Position numbers and translations under genes: made by a program
The notes under the pieces: model-generated
The model's input: only the letters and a program-made list of their open reading frames with translations
Database searches by the model: none
Told to the model about the DNA's origin: nothing
Assembly (NCBI RefSeq): GCF_004216715.1
Contig: NZ_SGXG01000001.1
Span: 186,001-250,000, forward strand
DNA from: Cecembia calidifontis
GTDB taxonomy: Bacteria; Bacteroidota; Bacteroidia; Cytophagales; Cyclobacteriaceae
Direction: 5' to 3'
DNA: 64,000 nucleotides
In this document: one piece after another, positions 16,169 through 26,355 of the stretch
Layout: the number at the start of each line of letters is the position of its first letter
Position numbering within the stretch: the first letter of the stretch is position 1

Positions 16169-17555
16169 GTTGCTTCATCCAGTTTGCAATCGGTTCAACC
16201 AATCTATCAATGTCCCCCGCCCCAATAGTGACCAAAACTTCAATTTTGCACTGTTTCAGATAATCCAAAAGCTCCTCTTTTGTCTTTAAGGATTTCTGGG
16301 GAGACGTAATGCCCTCCAAAAGCATGGAAGCTGTAACACCCGCTATGGGGAGTTCCCGTGCCGGATAAATTTCCAGCAAAATCACTTCATCGGCCAAGGA
16401 AAGACTTTCAGAAAATCCCTTGGCAAAATCCCTAGTCCTGGTAAAAAGATGTGGCTGGAATACCGCCGTCAACTTTTTATCCGGATACATAGCCTTTACA
16501 GAACCCAAAAAGGCCCTAATCTCTTCAGGATGATGGGCATAATCATCGATAAATACCCTGTCCTCTTCCTGAATCCAAATTTCAAATCTTCTCTTTACTC
16601 CTTTATAGCTGGAAAGACCCTTTTGGATTTCTGAGGCTGTCAGGCCAAAATCCAAAGATATGGAGATGGCTGCCAGGGCATTTTCCACATTGTGAAATCC
16701 GGGCATCCTCAATTCCAGTCCATTTATTCTTTGTGATTGACCCACATAATCAAAATGGAAAGTTCCAGGGAATGCTTTTATATTTTCAGCCCTGACTTCA
16801 CCCTTATCTTTTCCGTAGATAGTGGTTTTCCAAGGGTTGCCTCCAGAAAGTCCCAATTTTTCAAAAGCCTTGTAATGGATATATAACTGGCCTTTTTCAG
16901 GGAGCAAGGCTATAAAAGCCCTAAATCCATCCATCATCTTAGAGTCATCTCCGTAAATATCCAAGTGGTCTGGATCGGCACTGGTGAGCACGGCCACATT
17001 GGGATGCAGGTGCAAAAATGACCTGTCAAACTCATCTGCCTCTACCACTACTGTGGCTTCCCCACCTTCCTCATCATGAAGGATCAGGTTATTGTTATAG
17101 TTTTGGGTCAATCCGCCCAAAAATGCCGCAATGTTCTTTCCGCCTGATTTGAGTAGATGGGCAATCATAGAAGAGGTTGTGGTCTTTCCATGCGTCCCCG
17201 CCACTGCAATGGTCGGCATACCGGAGGTAATCAATCCCAAAACCTCGGCCCTCTTTTTCAGATGGAAGCAATTGTCCCTGAAATAATCCAATTGTACAGA
17301 ATCTTTGGGCATAGCAGGTGTCCATACAATCAGGGTATTGGCTTTATCCTGAAGCACAGTTCCCGGTACAGTTTCCATCTTGTCCACATAGGAAATCTCC
17401 ATTCCCTCTTTCTCTAACTCAGCAGTAAGAGGAGATGGGGTTCGGTCATAGCCGCTTACTTTGACTCCGATATGGTTAAACCACCTGGCCAAAGCGCTCA
17501 TCCCGATACCGCCGATACCTAAGAAATGGACACTATGTAAGGACTTTAAATTCAT
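16152..17555 (-). CDS. murC: UDP-N-acetylmuramate--L-alanine ligase MurC
   Basis: A 467-residue Mur ligase adding L-alanine to UDP-MurNAc with ATP. The N-terminal dinucleotide-like motif FLGIGGIGMSALARWF and the ATP loop VAGTHGKTTTSSM (residues 118-130) are clear; the central motif VVVEADEFDRSFL and the C-terminal DDYAHHPEEI are both characteristic of MurC. It overlaps murG by four bases and ftsQ by 17, so translation is likely coupled. Confidence 0.97.
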   Translation of the reverse strand: MNLKSLHSVHFLGIGGIGMSALARWFNHIGVKVSGYDRTPSPLTAELEKEGMEISYVDKMETVPGTVLQDKANTLIVWTPAMPKDSVQLDYFRDNCFHLKKRAEVLGLITSGMPTIAVAGTHGKTTTSSMIAHLLKSGGKNIAAFLGGLTQNYNNNLILHDEEGGEATVVVEADEFDRSFLHLHPNVAVLTSADPDHLDIYGDDSKMMDGFRAFIALLPEKGQLYIHYKAFEKLGLSGGNPWKTTIYGKDKGEVRAENIKAFPGTFHFDYVGQSQRINGLELRMPGFHNVENALAAISISLDFGLTASEIQKGLSSYKGVKRRFEIWIQEEDRVFIDDYAHHPEEIRAFLGSVKAMYPDKKLTAVFQPHLFTRTRDFAKGFSESLSLADEVILLEIYPARELPIAGVTASMLLEGITSPQKSLKTKEELLDYLKQCKIEVLVTIGAGDIDRLVEPIANWMKQHENQI

Positions 17556-18664
17556 GAGATCAAACTTTCCAATGCCTGAACGATTTCTTTTGCTGCATCC
17601 GGCTTGGCTAATTTTTTTATGTTTTTTCCCATTGCTGCAGCTTTGTCAAGATCTGCAAACAAGGGATCTACTGTCTCTTTCAATTTTCCAATGGCCTCAG
17701 CGTCTTTGAGCAATATTGCTGCACCCTCATTGACATAGGCCATGGCATTTTTGGTCTGATGGTCTTCCGCCACGTTAGGTGAAGGAATAAAAACCACAGG
17801 TTTTCCCACTAAACTCAACTCAGACACCGATAAGGCCCCTGCTCTGGAAACAATCAGGTCTGCCGCTGCATAAGCCAAATCCATCTCCTTGATGAACTCT
17901 TTAACATGGATATGTTTCAGGGCAGAGATTTTGACTTTTTCAGCCATATCCTCATAGTAGAATTTCCCACTTTGCCAGAGAAGCTGATATCCATCATCTT
18001 CAAAAGCCTTCATTTCTGCCAATACTGACCTATTGATGGTCCTGGCTCCAAGGCTTCCCCCCAAGACAAGTACGGTTTTTCTATCCTTTTCCAATCCAAA
18101 ATGCGCTAAAGCCTTTTCCCTCTTACCGGAAAGGTCCAGAATATCCTTTCTTACAGGGTTCCCGGTATATTGGATTTTTTCTTTTGGGAAAAACTTCTCC
18201 ATTCCTGGATAAGCAACACAAATTTTTCCGGCCCTTTTGGCTAACAATTTATTGGTAAGCCCTGCATAAGAATTTTGCTCCTGAATCAAGGTGGGTATCC
18301 CTTTTTTCTGGGCTGCATACAAAACCGGACCACTGGCATAACCTCCCACCCCGACGACTGCTACTGGATCAAAAGCCTTTACGATTTCTCTTGCCATCCT
18401 AAGACTTTTTAAAAGCTTGAATGGAAAACTGAGATTGGAAAGGCTTAGACTTCTCTGTAAACCTGCCACTGGCAACCCTTTAATTTCATATCCTGCTTCT
18501 GGAACTTTGGCCATTTCCATTTTTCCTTCCGCACCGACAAACAGGATCTCAGCATCAGGATGTGCCTCCTTCCAGGCATTGGCGATGGCTATGGCCGGAT
18601 AGATATGTCCACCGGTTCCTCCGCCGCTGATGATGATTCGATATGTCCTGTTGTTCTCCTTCAC
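17552..18664 (-). CDS. murG: UDP-GlcNAc:lipid I N-acetylglucosaminyltransferase MurG
   Basis: A 370-residue GT28 glycosyltransferase that converts lipid I to lipid II at the inner face of the membrane. The first glycine-rich loop SGGGTGGHIYPAIAIA begins at residue 13; the second, LVLGGSLGARTINRSV, is near residue 200; the donor-binding part includes SRAGALSVSELSLVGKPVVFIPSPNVAEDHQTKNA. It follows ftsW with a three-base gap. Confidence 0.97.
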   Translation of the reverse strand: MKENNRTYRIIISGGGTGGHIYPAIAIANAWKEAHPDAEILFVGAEGKMEMAKVPEAGYEIKGLPVAGLQRSLSLSNLSFPFKLLKSLRMAREIVKAFDPVAVVGVGGYASGPVLYAAQKKGIPTLIQEQNSYAGLTNKLLAKRAGKICVAYPGMEKFFPKEKIQYTGNPVRKDILDLSGKREKALAHFGLEKDRKTVLVLGGSLGARTINRSVLAEMKAFEDDGYQLLWQSGKFYYEDMAEKVKISALKHIHVKEFIKEMDLAYAAADLIVSRAGALSVSELSLVGKPVVFIPSPNVAEDHQTKNAMAYVNEGAAILLKDAEAIGKLKETVDPLFADLDKAAAMGKNIKKLAKPDAAKEIVQALESLIS

Positions 18665-18667
18665 TTC

Positions 18668-19840
18668 TTAGGCAGTTTGGAATGCTTTCCTTGGTCTGTT
18701 TTCTTCTCCTGAGCCTTCCATGGAGTCACTGTGATCTCCTCTGGACACACTCAAAATAATTCCTACTGAGAATCCGGTAAATACCAGAGATGTACCCCCC
18801 ATACTCAACAAAGGCAATGGAAGTCCAGTAATCGGACCCAGGCCTACGGCTACAGCCATGTTCACCATGGCTTGCAAGACCAGGGCAAAACTTAGCCCTG
18901 CTGACAGCAAACCACCAAATGGTTTGGTGGAATTGGCCACGATCCGCATACCTCTATAAAGCAGCGCCAGGTAAAGGAATAGCACGGTAGCTCCTCCGAT
19001 CAAGCCATATTCTTCAATGATTATGGCATAAATAAAGTCCGAATAAGGGTGGGGCAAGGTATTGCGCTGCTCCGACTTACCGGGTCCTTTGCCTGCAATT
19101 CCTCCTGTGGAGATGGCTATGAAAGATTGCTCGGCCTGGAATGGGATTTCATCAGCTGAAGCAAATTTCTCAATCCTTGAGAAGAAGGTTCCTCCCCTTT
19201 GTCCTAAAAATACCGAAGCTGACAGGAACACAAAACCCACCAATATAACCGCCATAATGAACTTAGCAGGCACCCTGCCAATGAACATGAGCAGCAGGCA
19301 AGTGGAGAACAAGAGAAGGGCGGTTGACATGTTGGCAAAACCGATCAACATGGTGATCAGCCCTATTACCACAATCATAGGTAAAAACGCCTTCTTGAAG
19401 TCCCCGATATTCCTCTGCTTCTTGGCCAAAAGACTTGCCAATGTGGCTATCAGGGCCAACTTGGCAATATCCGAAGGTTGGAAAGCCTTGTTGATCCCCG
19501 GAATGGTCAACCAACGGTTGGCATCATTGACTGTAGATCCAAAGGCATAGGTAAAGATCAACAAGGGTACAGAAACCAAAAGCAGGAACTTTCCGATAAG
19601 TCCATAATATTTATAAGGTATTTTATGGGCAACCCACATAACTACCAAACCCATAAATACCATCATAGAATGGTCAAGCAGGTACTTCTCGGTATTTCCT
19701 CCGGTCTTTTTATATGCCAAAGAGCCTGTAGCAGAATATACCACCAGAATGCTGATGATCGCCAAAAGGATCACGATTCCCCAAATGATAGGGTCTCCTT
19801 TCAGGTTTCTGTCAATCCATTGTTTGAATGATGCCATCAT
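18668..19840 (-). CDS. ftsW: Peptidoglycan glycosyltransferase FtsW (SEDS family)
   Basis: A 390-residue polytopic membrane protein of the SEDS family, the division-specific glycan polymerase that works with the class B PBP encoded upstream. About nine to ten membrane segments are visible, and family motifs include NDANRWLTIPG, FQPSDIAKLALI, GPGKSEQRNTLPHPYSDFIYAIIIEEYGLIG and GLPLPLLSMGGTSLV. Its start overlaps the end of murD by four bases. RodA is the main alternative, but the position in the dcw cluster favours FtsW. Confidence 0.95.
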   Translation of the reverse strand: MMASFKQWIDRNLKGDPIIWGIVILLAIISILVVYSATGSLAYKKTGGNTEKYLLDHSMMVFMGLVVMWVAHKIPYKYYGLIGKFLLLVSVPLLIFTYAFGSTVNDANRWLTIPGINKAFQPSDIAKLALIATLASLLAKKQRNIGDFKKAFLPMIVVIGLITMLIGFANMSTALLLFSTCLLLMFIGRVPAKFIMAVILVGFVFLSASVFLGQRGGTFFSRIEKFASADEIPFQAEQSFIAISTGGIAGKGPGKSEQRNTLPHPYSDFIYAIIIEEYGLIGGATVLFLYLALLYRGMRIVANSTKPFGGLLSAGLSFALVLQAMVNMAVAVGLGPITGLPLPLLSMGGTSLVFTGFSVGIILSVSRGDHSDSMEGSGEENRPRKAFQTA

Positions 19841-21189
19841 ACTGCTGATAATTTCAATTGGTTCACTGCTGCCTTAAACTGTTCACCTCTGTCTTCATAA
19901 TTTTTGAAAAGGTCAAAGCTGGCACATGCCGGTGAGAGCAATACCACATCTCCTTCTTTCCCATAATCCAGCCCCCATCTTACCGCTTCAGCGATATTTT
20001 GGGTCTCTTTGATTTCAGGAATGATTCCTGAGAATGCTGACTTGAGTTTTTCATTGTCCACTCCAAGGCAGATCAGCATTTTGACTTTATCCCTTACCAA
20101 AGGATAAAGAACAGTATAGTCATTTCCTTTATCTACCCCTCCTGCAATCCAGATCAGGGGCTGATTATAACTTTCCAGAGCATAAAAGGTAGCATCCACA
20201 TTGGTACCCTTACTGTCATTGACGAAGCTGATCCCATACAAATTTGCCACCGGTTCCATGCGATGGGCGGCATTCTGAAAATCCTTCAGACCCGCTTTGA
20301 TGGCTTTTTCATCTACACCTGCCAACAACGCTCCTATTACCGCCATCATACTGTTCAGCATGTTGTGCTTGCCTTTGAGGATAATCTCCTCTGTGGGAAT
20401 TTCCAATTGCTTGCCGCCTATCTTAATATTCAGTTTTGAACCGTCAAAATATGCCCCCTTAGTCTGAATCTCCTTTAGGGAAACAGGATAAGCCTCTGCT
20501 TTTACCTGCCTCAATCCAAAACCTTTATTGCTCAATTCGTCCTCTGCATAAAATATGGCAGCCTGATCCACATCCATGTTTTTGAAAAGAGACATTTTGG
20601 AGCGGATGTAATTGTCAACCTGGTAGTCATATCTGTCCAAATGGTCCGGTGTAATGTTCGTCAACATGGCAATGGCCGGTTTGAACTCCCTAAATCCATC
20701 AATTTGAAAGCTACTGGTTTCAATGACCCACCAGTCACGGTCTCCTTCGACAAGTTGCCCTGCCCAGCTTTGGCCTACATTTCCTGCCAGTCCCACATTC
20801 AGTCCTCCCTTTGTCAGCAGATGGTAGGTAAGCAAAGTAGTCGTCGTCTTTCCGTTTGTCCCGGTAATAGCGATTACTTTGCCCTTGGAGTAGCGGTAGG
20901 CGAATTCCAGTTCATCGATCACCGGAATACCCTTTTCAAGTGCTTCCTTCACTAATGGGGCTTTGTAAGGAATGCCGGGACTTTTGATGATTTCATCAGA
21001 ATCAAGGATCTTAGCCACAGTGTGCATGCCTTCCTCGTAGGCGATGCCGAATTTTTCAAGAATTTCTTTTCTGGAAGCACTTATTGCTCCCATATCCGAT
21101 ACCCATACGGCATAGCCCTTCTGTCTGGCCAGTAAAGCTGCCCCGATACCGCTTTCTCCTGCTCCCAATATGGATATCTTCCTGTTCAT
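19837..21189 (-). CDS. murD: UDP-N-acetylmuramoyl-L-alanine--D-glutamate ligase MurD
   Basis: A 450-residue Mur ligase that adds D-glutamate. N-terminal ILGAGESGIGAALLA binds the UDP substrate; the ATP loop ITGTNGKTTTTLLTYHLL starts near residue 108; the central segment ETSSFQIDG and the downstream AAHRMEPV and NDSKGTN motifs are MurD-specific. It starts directly after mraY with no spacer. Confidence 0.97.
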   Translation of the reverse strand: MNRKISILGAGESGIGAALLARQKGYAVWVSDMGAISASRKEILEKFGIAYEEGMHTVAKILDSDEIIKSPGIPYKAPLVKEALEKGIPVIDELEFAYRYSKGKVIAITGTNGKTTTTLLTYHLLTKGGLNVGLAGNVGQSWAGQLVEGDRDWWVIETSSFQIDGFREFKPAIAMLTNITPDHLDRYDYQVDNYIRSKMSLFKNMDVDQAAIFYAEDELSNKGFGLRQVKAEAYPVSLKEIQTKGAYFDGSKLNIKIGGKQLEIPTEEIILKGKHNMLNSMMAVIGALLAGVDEKAIKAGLKDFQNAAHRMEPVANLYGISFVNDSKGTNVDATFYALESYNQPLIWIAGGVDKGNDYTVLYPLVRDKVKMLICLGVDNEKLKSAFSGIIPEIKETQNIAEAVRWGLDYGKEGDVVLLSPACASFDLFKNYEDRGEQFKAAVNQLKLSAV

Positions 21190-22401
21190 TTATCTTAATT
21201 TCAATGTGGCCAAGGTGATGATTGCCAATAGAATCCCCACAATCCAGAACCTGGTCACGATCTTGGCTTCATGTATATTCTTTTTCTGATAATGGTGATG
21301 CAATGGAGACATAAGGAAAATTCTTCTTCCTTCTCCATATTTTCTCTTCGTGTATTTGAAATAGCTCACCTGCATGATCACTGAAAGGTTTTCGATGACG
21401 AATATCCCGCACAGAACAGGCAGCAAGAGCTCTTTTCTCAAAGCAAGTGAAAGTACAGCGATGACACCGCCCAGCATCAAACTGCCCGTATCCCCCATGA
21501 ATACCTGGGCAGGGTAGGCATTGTACCAAAGGAATCCCACACAGGCACCGACAAATGCTGAGCAAAAAATCACAAGCTCAGCAGAGTTCGGAATGAAGAA
21601 CACATTCAAATACTGTGAAAAAATGGCATTACCCGAAATGTAGGCAAATATGGCAATGGTCAGGCCAATAATGGCCGAAGTGCCTGCAGCCAATCCGTCA
21701 ATACCATCTGTGATATTCGCTCCATTTGATATAGCCGTAATGATGAAAATCACAAAAAGGATATACAGCACGGGGGTAAAATCCTCTCCAAGGAAGCCAA
21801 AGAAGTTTTCGTAATTAAGTTCATTGTTTTTAAGGAAAGGAATGGTGGTTTTTGCCACTTTCACATCTTTGTAAGCGGGAGTTTCAACCACACCTTCCTC
21901 AATAGAAATTGGATTGGTAAATTCCCTTACGACCACTCCCTCATGGAAGTAAAGCGTAGCCCCTACAATAATCCCAACCGTAACCTGACCAACAATTTTG
22001 AACCTTCCGGCAAGACCTTCTTTGTTCTTCCTAAATACTTTGATATAGTCATCCAAAAAGCCTATGCCTCCCAACCAAACTGTAGTGATCAGCAAAAGAA
22101 TGATGTACACATTATTGACATTGGCAAAAAGCAGGGTAGGAACAATGATTCCAGCAATCATCATCAGTCCCCCCATGGTAGGGGTACCTTTTTTCTCTGC
22201 CTGACCTGCCAGACCCAAATCCCTGACAGTTTCACCAATCTGCTTTTTCCTGATCCACTCAATAATATTCTTTCCAAAGGTAATGGTGATGATCAGTGAC
22301 AGCAGTGCTGCCATACCTGCCCTAAAGGAGATATACCTGAAAACCCCCGTACCCGGGATATCCAAAACTTTGTCCAAATATTCAAAAATCGGATATAACA
22401 T
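21190..22401 (-). CDS. mraY: Phospho-N-acetylmuramoyl-pentapeptide transferase MraY
   Basis: A 403-residue polytopic membrane enzyme that makes lipid I from UDP-MurNAc-pentapeptide and undecaprenyl phosphate. Key motifs: GTPTMGGLMM, FLDDYIKV (Asp pair), NITDGIDGLAAG and MGDTGSLMLGG, and PLHHHYQKK near the C terminus. It is longer than the roughly 360-residue E. coli enzyme because of an insert around residues 155-210 (from VVREFTNPISIEEG to NNELNYENFFGF), a common feature in Bacteroidota. Confidence 0.97.
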   Translation of the reverse strand: MLYPIFEYLDKVLDIPGTGVFRYISFRAGMAALLSLIITITFGKNIIEWIRKKQIGETVRDLGLAGQAEKKGTPTMGGLMMIAGIIVPTLLFANVNNVYIILLLITTVWLGGIGFLDDYIKVFRKNKEGLAGRFKIVGQVTVGIIVGATLYFHEGVVVREFTNPISIEEGVVETPAYKDVKVAKTTIPFLKNNELNYENFFGFLGEDFTPVLYILFVIFIITAISNGANITDGIDGLAAGTSAIIGLTIAIFAYISGNAIFSQYLNVFFIPNSAELVIFCSAFVGACVGFLWYNAYPAQVFMGDTGSLMLGGVIAVLSLALRKELLLPVLCGIFVIENLSVIMQVSYFKYTKRKYGEGRRIFLMSPLHHHYQKKNIHEAKIVTRFWIVGILLAIITLATLKLR

Positions 22402-22404
22402 ATA

Positions 22405-23868
22405 TTAATTCTTATTCAGCAGATTGAGTACTTCTTTTACTACTTCCCTGTCATCGAAGGGATACTTGACCCCTTTGATTTCCTGATAGGTTTCATGGCC
22501 TTTGCCGGCGATGAGTATAATGTCTCCTTTTTTGGCCAGGATTCCGGCAGTTTTGATGGCCTCCCTCCTGTCTTCGATAATCATGGTCTTTTTAAAATCC
22601 ACGGGATTAATACCGGCCTCCATTTCACGGAGTATTGCCATAGGTTCTTCGTCCCTGGGATTATCGGAGGTTAATATCACCTTGTCACTGAATTGCGTGG
22701 CAATTTTTGCCATGATCGGACGCTTCGTCCTGTCCCTGTTGCCACCGCATCCTACTACAGTGATGACCTGTTCCCCTCCGGTCCTTACTCCTTGAATGGT
22801 CTTCAGGACATTCTCCAGTGCATCTGGTGTATGGGCATAATCCACAATAGCAGTGATTCCGTACATGGAAATCCTATCAAATCTTCCCTGAGCCCCTTTG
22901 ACTTTTGACAATTGCATGAGGACCTCTTCTTCATCCTCTCCCAGAAGCACAGCCACCCCAAATACTGCCAGGAGATTATAAGCATTGAATTCGCCGATCA
23001 TCCTGAACCAGATCTGTTTGTTGTTGATATCAAGCTCTAAGCCTTCAATCGTGTTGGAAAGCACTTTGGCTTTGAAATCGGCAGGATATTTAAGGGCATA
23101 AGTCTGTTTGGTGGCCCTGCAATTTTGCAACATTACCAAAGCCCTCTTATCATCTGCATTGACCAAGGCAAAGGCATCTTTGGGAAGTTCATCGAACAAT
23201 TTCTTTTTGGCATTGATATATGCATCAAAAGTGCTGTGGTAATCCAAGTGATCATGGCTGATGTTGGTAAAAACAGCTCCAGCCAAATGAAGTCCTGCCA
23301 TTCTTTCCTGAACAATGGCATGTGAGGAAGCCTCCATAAATGCATGGGTACAGCCAGCCTCCACCATTTGTTTCAATAGGGACTGAAGGGCAATGGCATC
23401 CGGAGTAGTATGGGTAGCGGGGATTACAGTGTCGTTGATTTTGTTTTCGACTGTCGAAACCAATCCCACATTATATCCCATCTCCCTGAACAACTGATAA
23501 AGAAGCGTAACGGTGCTGGTTTTACCATTGGTACCAGTCACCGCTACCAGCTTCATCTTCTCAGATGGATTTTCAAAGTAATTGGCCGCCATGACACCCA
23601 AAGCTCTGGAAGAATCAACGACCTGTACATAGGTCACATGCTCCAGAAGCTGATCCGGAAGGGTTTCACAGACAATACTTTTTGCCCCTTTTTCCAAAGC
23701 GGCAGCAATAAAATCATGGCCATCAACCTGGGTACCTCTCACGGCTATGAAAACGGATCCCGCTTGGACTTTGCGGCTGTCAAAGACAAGATCTTTCACT
23801 TCCACATCCATATCACCTATGGTGGAGGTCAAAGAAACTTTATACAATATGTCTTTTAATGCCTTCAT
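22405..23868 (-). CDS. murE: UDP-MurNAc-tripeptide synthetase MurE (meso-DAP type)
   Basis: A 487-residue Mur ligase adding the third peptide residue. ATP loop VTGTNGKTSTVTLLY at residues 110-124; UDP-substrate part FDSRKVQAGSVFIAVRG near residue 29. The motif TSDNPRDEEPMAI (DNPR) is the one associated with meso-diaminopimelate as substrate rather than lysine, so the peptidoglycan is predicted to be the DAP type. It abuts ftsI and precedes mraY by three bases. No murF, ddl or murB is found in the cluster. Confidence 0.97.
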   Translation of the reverse strand: MKALKDILYKVSLTSTIGDMDVEVKDLVFDSRKVQAGSVFIAVRGTQVDGHDFIAAALEKGAKSIVCETLPDQLLEHVTYVQVVDSSRALGVMAANYFENPSEKMKLVAVTGTNGKTSTVTLLYQLFREMGYNVGLVSTVENKINDTVIPATHTTPDAIALQSLLKQMVEAGCTHAFMEASSHAIVQERMAGLHLAGAVFTNISHDHLDYHSTFDAYINAKKKLFDELPKDAFALVNADDKRALVMLQNCRATKQTYALKYPADFKAKVLSNTIEGLELDINNKQIWFRMIGEFNAYNLLAVFGVAVLLGEDEEEVLMQLSKVKGAQGRFDRISMYGITAIVDYAHTPDALENVLKTIQGVRTGGEQVITVVGCGGNRDRTKRPIMAKIATQFSDKVILTSDNPRDEEPMAILREMEAGINPVDFKKTMIIEDRREAIKTAGILAKKGDIILIAGKGHETYQEIKGVKYPFDDREVVKEVLNLLNKN

Positions 23869-25977
23869 TTATCCTAAAACCAAGTTGATTACATAATTCT
23901 GCTGGACCGGTGTCCCTGGGCTTATGGATTGGTTTTTCACCCTTCCTTTGCCCTGATACACCACTCTTAGCCCTTTATTTTCGAGCACATACAAGGCATC
24001 CCTCAAAGGCAGCCCACTTACATCAGGCACAGTCGGACTTTCGGTAGGATTGGATTTCCATTGTATGGATTTCACCTGCGGTACAGACTTCACCCAATTT
24101 TCCCCTTGCCCGTTATAATGATTGGATATCCCAAACTTGTTGCAGATCAATTGTAACTCATCCACTTTACCGGCCTGAATGAAGGGGAATTCATTACCCC
24201 CCTGGGCCATATAGGTAGTAGGGGACGTTTTTTTGTTCAATTTCAGATCCTGCGCAAAAATCTTATCTGCAATCTCCTTGAAAACCGGTGCGGACACATC
24301 TCCTCCGTAAGCATTGAATCCTTTGGGACTGTCAATCACTACAATCGCACTGTATTTTGGCTTATCAGCAGGAAAATATCCCGCAAAGGAGGTGTAATAC
24401 CTTTGTGTATACCTACCATCGATTAATTTCTGGGCCGTTCCGGTTTTGCCGGCAATCCTGTACTCAGGCGTATAGATATTTTTAGCAGTCCCATTTTTCA
24501 CTACACCCTCCAATAATTCCTGTAAAGCCTTGATGGTTTTGTCTGAAGCAATGGATTTTTTGATTACCTCAGTCTGATATTTTTTCTCCACAGCATTTCC
24601 TTTGGCAATGGCCTGCACAATCATGGGTTTAACCATTTTGCCATTATTGGCCACGGCATTGTAGAGGGTCAAAGTATGCAAAGGGGTCAATTTGGATTCA
24701 TAACCGATTGACATCCATGGCAGGGTAGTTCCGTACCAGTATTTCTCACCCGGTTTTTTGAAATAGGGAGCGCCTTCTCCTCTCAACTGGAATCCAAGGG
24801 GTTGATCGAGTCCCACTTTCTCTACATACGCCATAAATTTGGATGGACTGTGGCCAAAATGCTGGTCCACCAATTTGGATATGGCCACATTGGAGGATTT
24901 TTCAAAAGCTTCTTGAATGGTTATCTTGCCATACCCGCCCTGTTTCACATCCCTCATCGTCCGATCATAGAAGCGGAAAGTACCATCTCCTGTATCCACG
25001 ATATCATTGAGACTTATTTTACCCTCTTCCAATAATGCCATGATGCTCAGGAGCTTGAAGGTGGACCCAGGCTCAGTAAGCCCCTGATCTCCAATGGCGA
25101 AATTGTAATTTTCACCATAACCGAAGCCATTCTTATTTTTCTGTAGGTTGGCAATGGCTTTGATATGCCCGGTCTCCACTTCCATGACGATCACGCAGCC
25201 AAATTCCGCATCCTTGTTCATCAATTGCCGCAGTAAGGCTGATTCTGCCACATCTTGAATATTGACATCCAAAGTGGTGAAAATATCATAGCCATCATCC
25301 GGCTTGACATCTTCTGCATCAAATACAGGCTTCCAGGAACCTCCGGCGATTCTTTGGAAAAGTGCCCTGCCATTCTTTCCTTCCAAGTATTCATTGAAGC
25401 TGTATTCAATACCTACCCCATATTTGTCCTCATTAAGAAAACCAACCGTTCTGCTGGCCAGGTTATTGAATGGACGATACCGTTTTTCCACCTTCTCGAA
25501 AATGACCCCTCCTCCATTTCTTCCATTCCTGAAAATAGGCCAATGGGACATTTTCTGCATATCCTGGTAACCGATCTGCTTCCTGTTCAGGATCAGGTAC
25601 CTCTTTCCTGTGGCCCTGGCATCTGCAATCATCCTCTTGTAAGAATCTGCTGATCTATCTCTGTAGTAAGAAGAAAGTAAAAATGCCAGGGAATCTATTC
25701 CTGCCCTATAAACTTCTTCTTTGGCCACTACAGGATCTATCACTACCCTATAAAAAGGAAGACTGGTAGCCAATAAACTCCCATCCGCAGCATAGATATT
25801 GCCACGGGTCGCACTGACCTGTCTGTATTGGAAGTTGATGGATTCGGATTTTGCCGCCCATTTCTCGCCTTCCACAAACTGCAAATGGACAATCTTATAG
25901 AAGATTGCCCCCGCGATCAAGGCGACTGCCATAAAGGCAATCCTTACCCTCAGTACTATGGAACGTTTGATATTCAC
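23869..25977 (-). CDS. ftsI: Division-specific class B penicillin-binding protein FtsI with PASTA domain
   Basis: A 702-residue transpeptidase that cross-links septal peptidoglycan. Short cytoplasmic N terminus, one membrane segment (IAFMAVALIAGAIFYKIVHL), pedestal domain with RGNIYAADGSLLA, then the transpeptidase domain: SxxK as STFK (S305, K308), SxN as SSN and KTG as GKTGTAQKL. The last 60 residues (VPDVSGLPLRDALYVLENKG onwards) are a PASTA domain, as in SpoVD/PBP2x-type proteins and usual in Bacteroidota. It overlaps ftsL by four bases and abuts murE. Confidence 0.96.
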   Translation of the reverse strand: MNIKRSIVLRVRIAFMAVALIAGAIFYKIVHLQFVEGEKWAAKSESINFQYRQVSATRGNIYAADGSLLATSLPFYRVVIDPVVAKEEVYRAGIDSLAFLLSSYYRDRSADSYKRMIADARATGKRYLILNRKQIGYQDMQKMSHWPIFRNGRNGGGVIFEKVEKRYRPFNNLASRTVGFLNEDKYGVGIEYSFNEYLEGKNGRALFQRIAGGSWKPVFDAEDVKPDDGYDIFTTLDVNIQDVAESALLRQLMNKDAEFGCVIVMEVETGHIKAIANLQKNKNGFGYGENYNFAIGDQGLTEPGSTFKLLSIMALLEEGKISLNDIVDTGDGTFRFYDRTMRDVKQGGYGKITIQEAFEKSSNVAISKLVDQHFGHSPSKFMAYVEKVGLDQPLGFQLRGEGAPYFKKPGEKYWYGTTLPWMSIGYESKLTPLHTLTLYNAVANNGKMVKPMIVQAIAKGNAVEKKYQTEVIKKSIASDKTIKALQELLEGVVKNGTAKNIYTPEYRIAGKTGTAQKLIDGRYTQRYYTSFAGYFPADKPKYSAIVVIDSPKGFNAYGGDVSAPVFKEIADKIFAQDLKLNKKTSPTTYMAQGGNEFPFIQAGKVDELQLICNKFGISNHYNGQGENWVKSVPQVKSIQWKSNPTESPTVPDVSGLPLRDALYVLENKGLRVVYQGKGRVKNQSISPGTPVQQNYVINLVLG

Positions 25978-26354
25978 TTTTTGGCTTTGATCTTTACTGG
26001 CGGTTCACTGATTTCCACTATTCCCAAAGGCGCAATTTTTTTAGCCACCTCAGATTGCTTACTGCTGAGCATATATTCTGCTTCCAAGGTGGTAACGTCT
26101 GCCCTCAAATCTTCCACTTCACGCTGCATCACCTCAATTTTTCTGATCAGGTTTTCGGCCCTGTGGTTACTCCATATATATATGAGTGCCAATAAGGCCA
26201 CATAAAGGAAAGGTGGCACAAACTTCACCGGTATTCCCTCGCCCAGGATACCAGTTACGTTGAGCTTTTCTTCAATCAGGGTAAAGATGTTCTTCCTGCT
26301 TCCCTTGGAGGAAGTTCCCTGCTGCATCTTTTTCCTAAATGTATTTTCCCTCAT
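25974..26354 (-). CDS. ftsL: FtsL-like septum protein
   Basis: A 126-residue bitopic protein with a basic N terminus, one membrane segment near residues 48-62 (PPFLYVALLALIYIWS) and a following heptad-rich coiled coil (ENLIRKIEVMQREVEDLRADVTTLEAEY). These traits and the place between rsmH and the ftsI gene define FtsL-like proteins, which form a complex with FtsQ and FtsB/DivIC and activate FtsW-FtsI. Sequence identity in this family is low, so the call rests mostly on topology and position. Confidence 0.8.
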   Translation of the reverse strand: MRENTFRKKMQQGTSSKGSRKNIFTLIEEKLNVTGILGEGIPVKFVPPFLYVALLALIYIWSNHRAENLIRKIEVMQREVEDLRADVTTLEAEYMLSSKQSEVAKKIAPLGIVEISEPPVKIKAKK

Positions 26355-26355
26355 C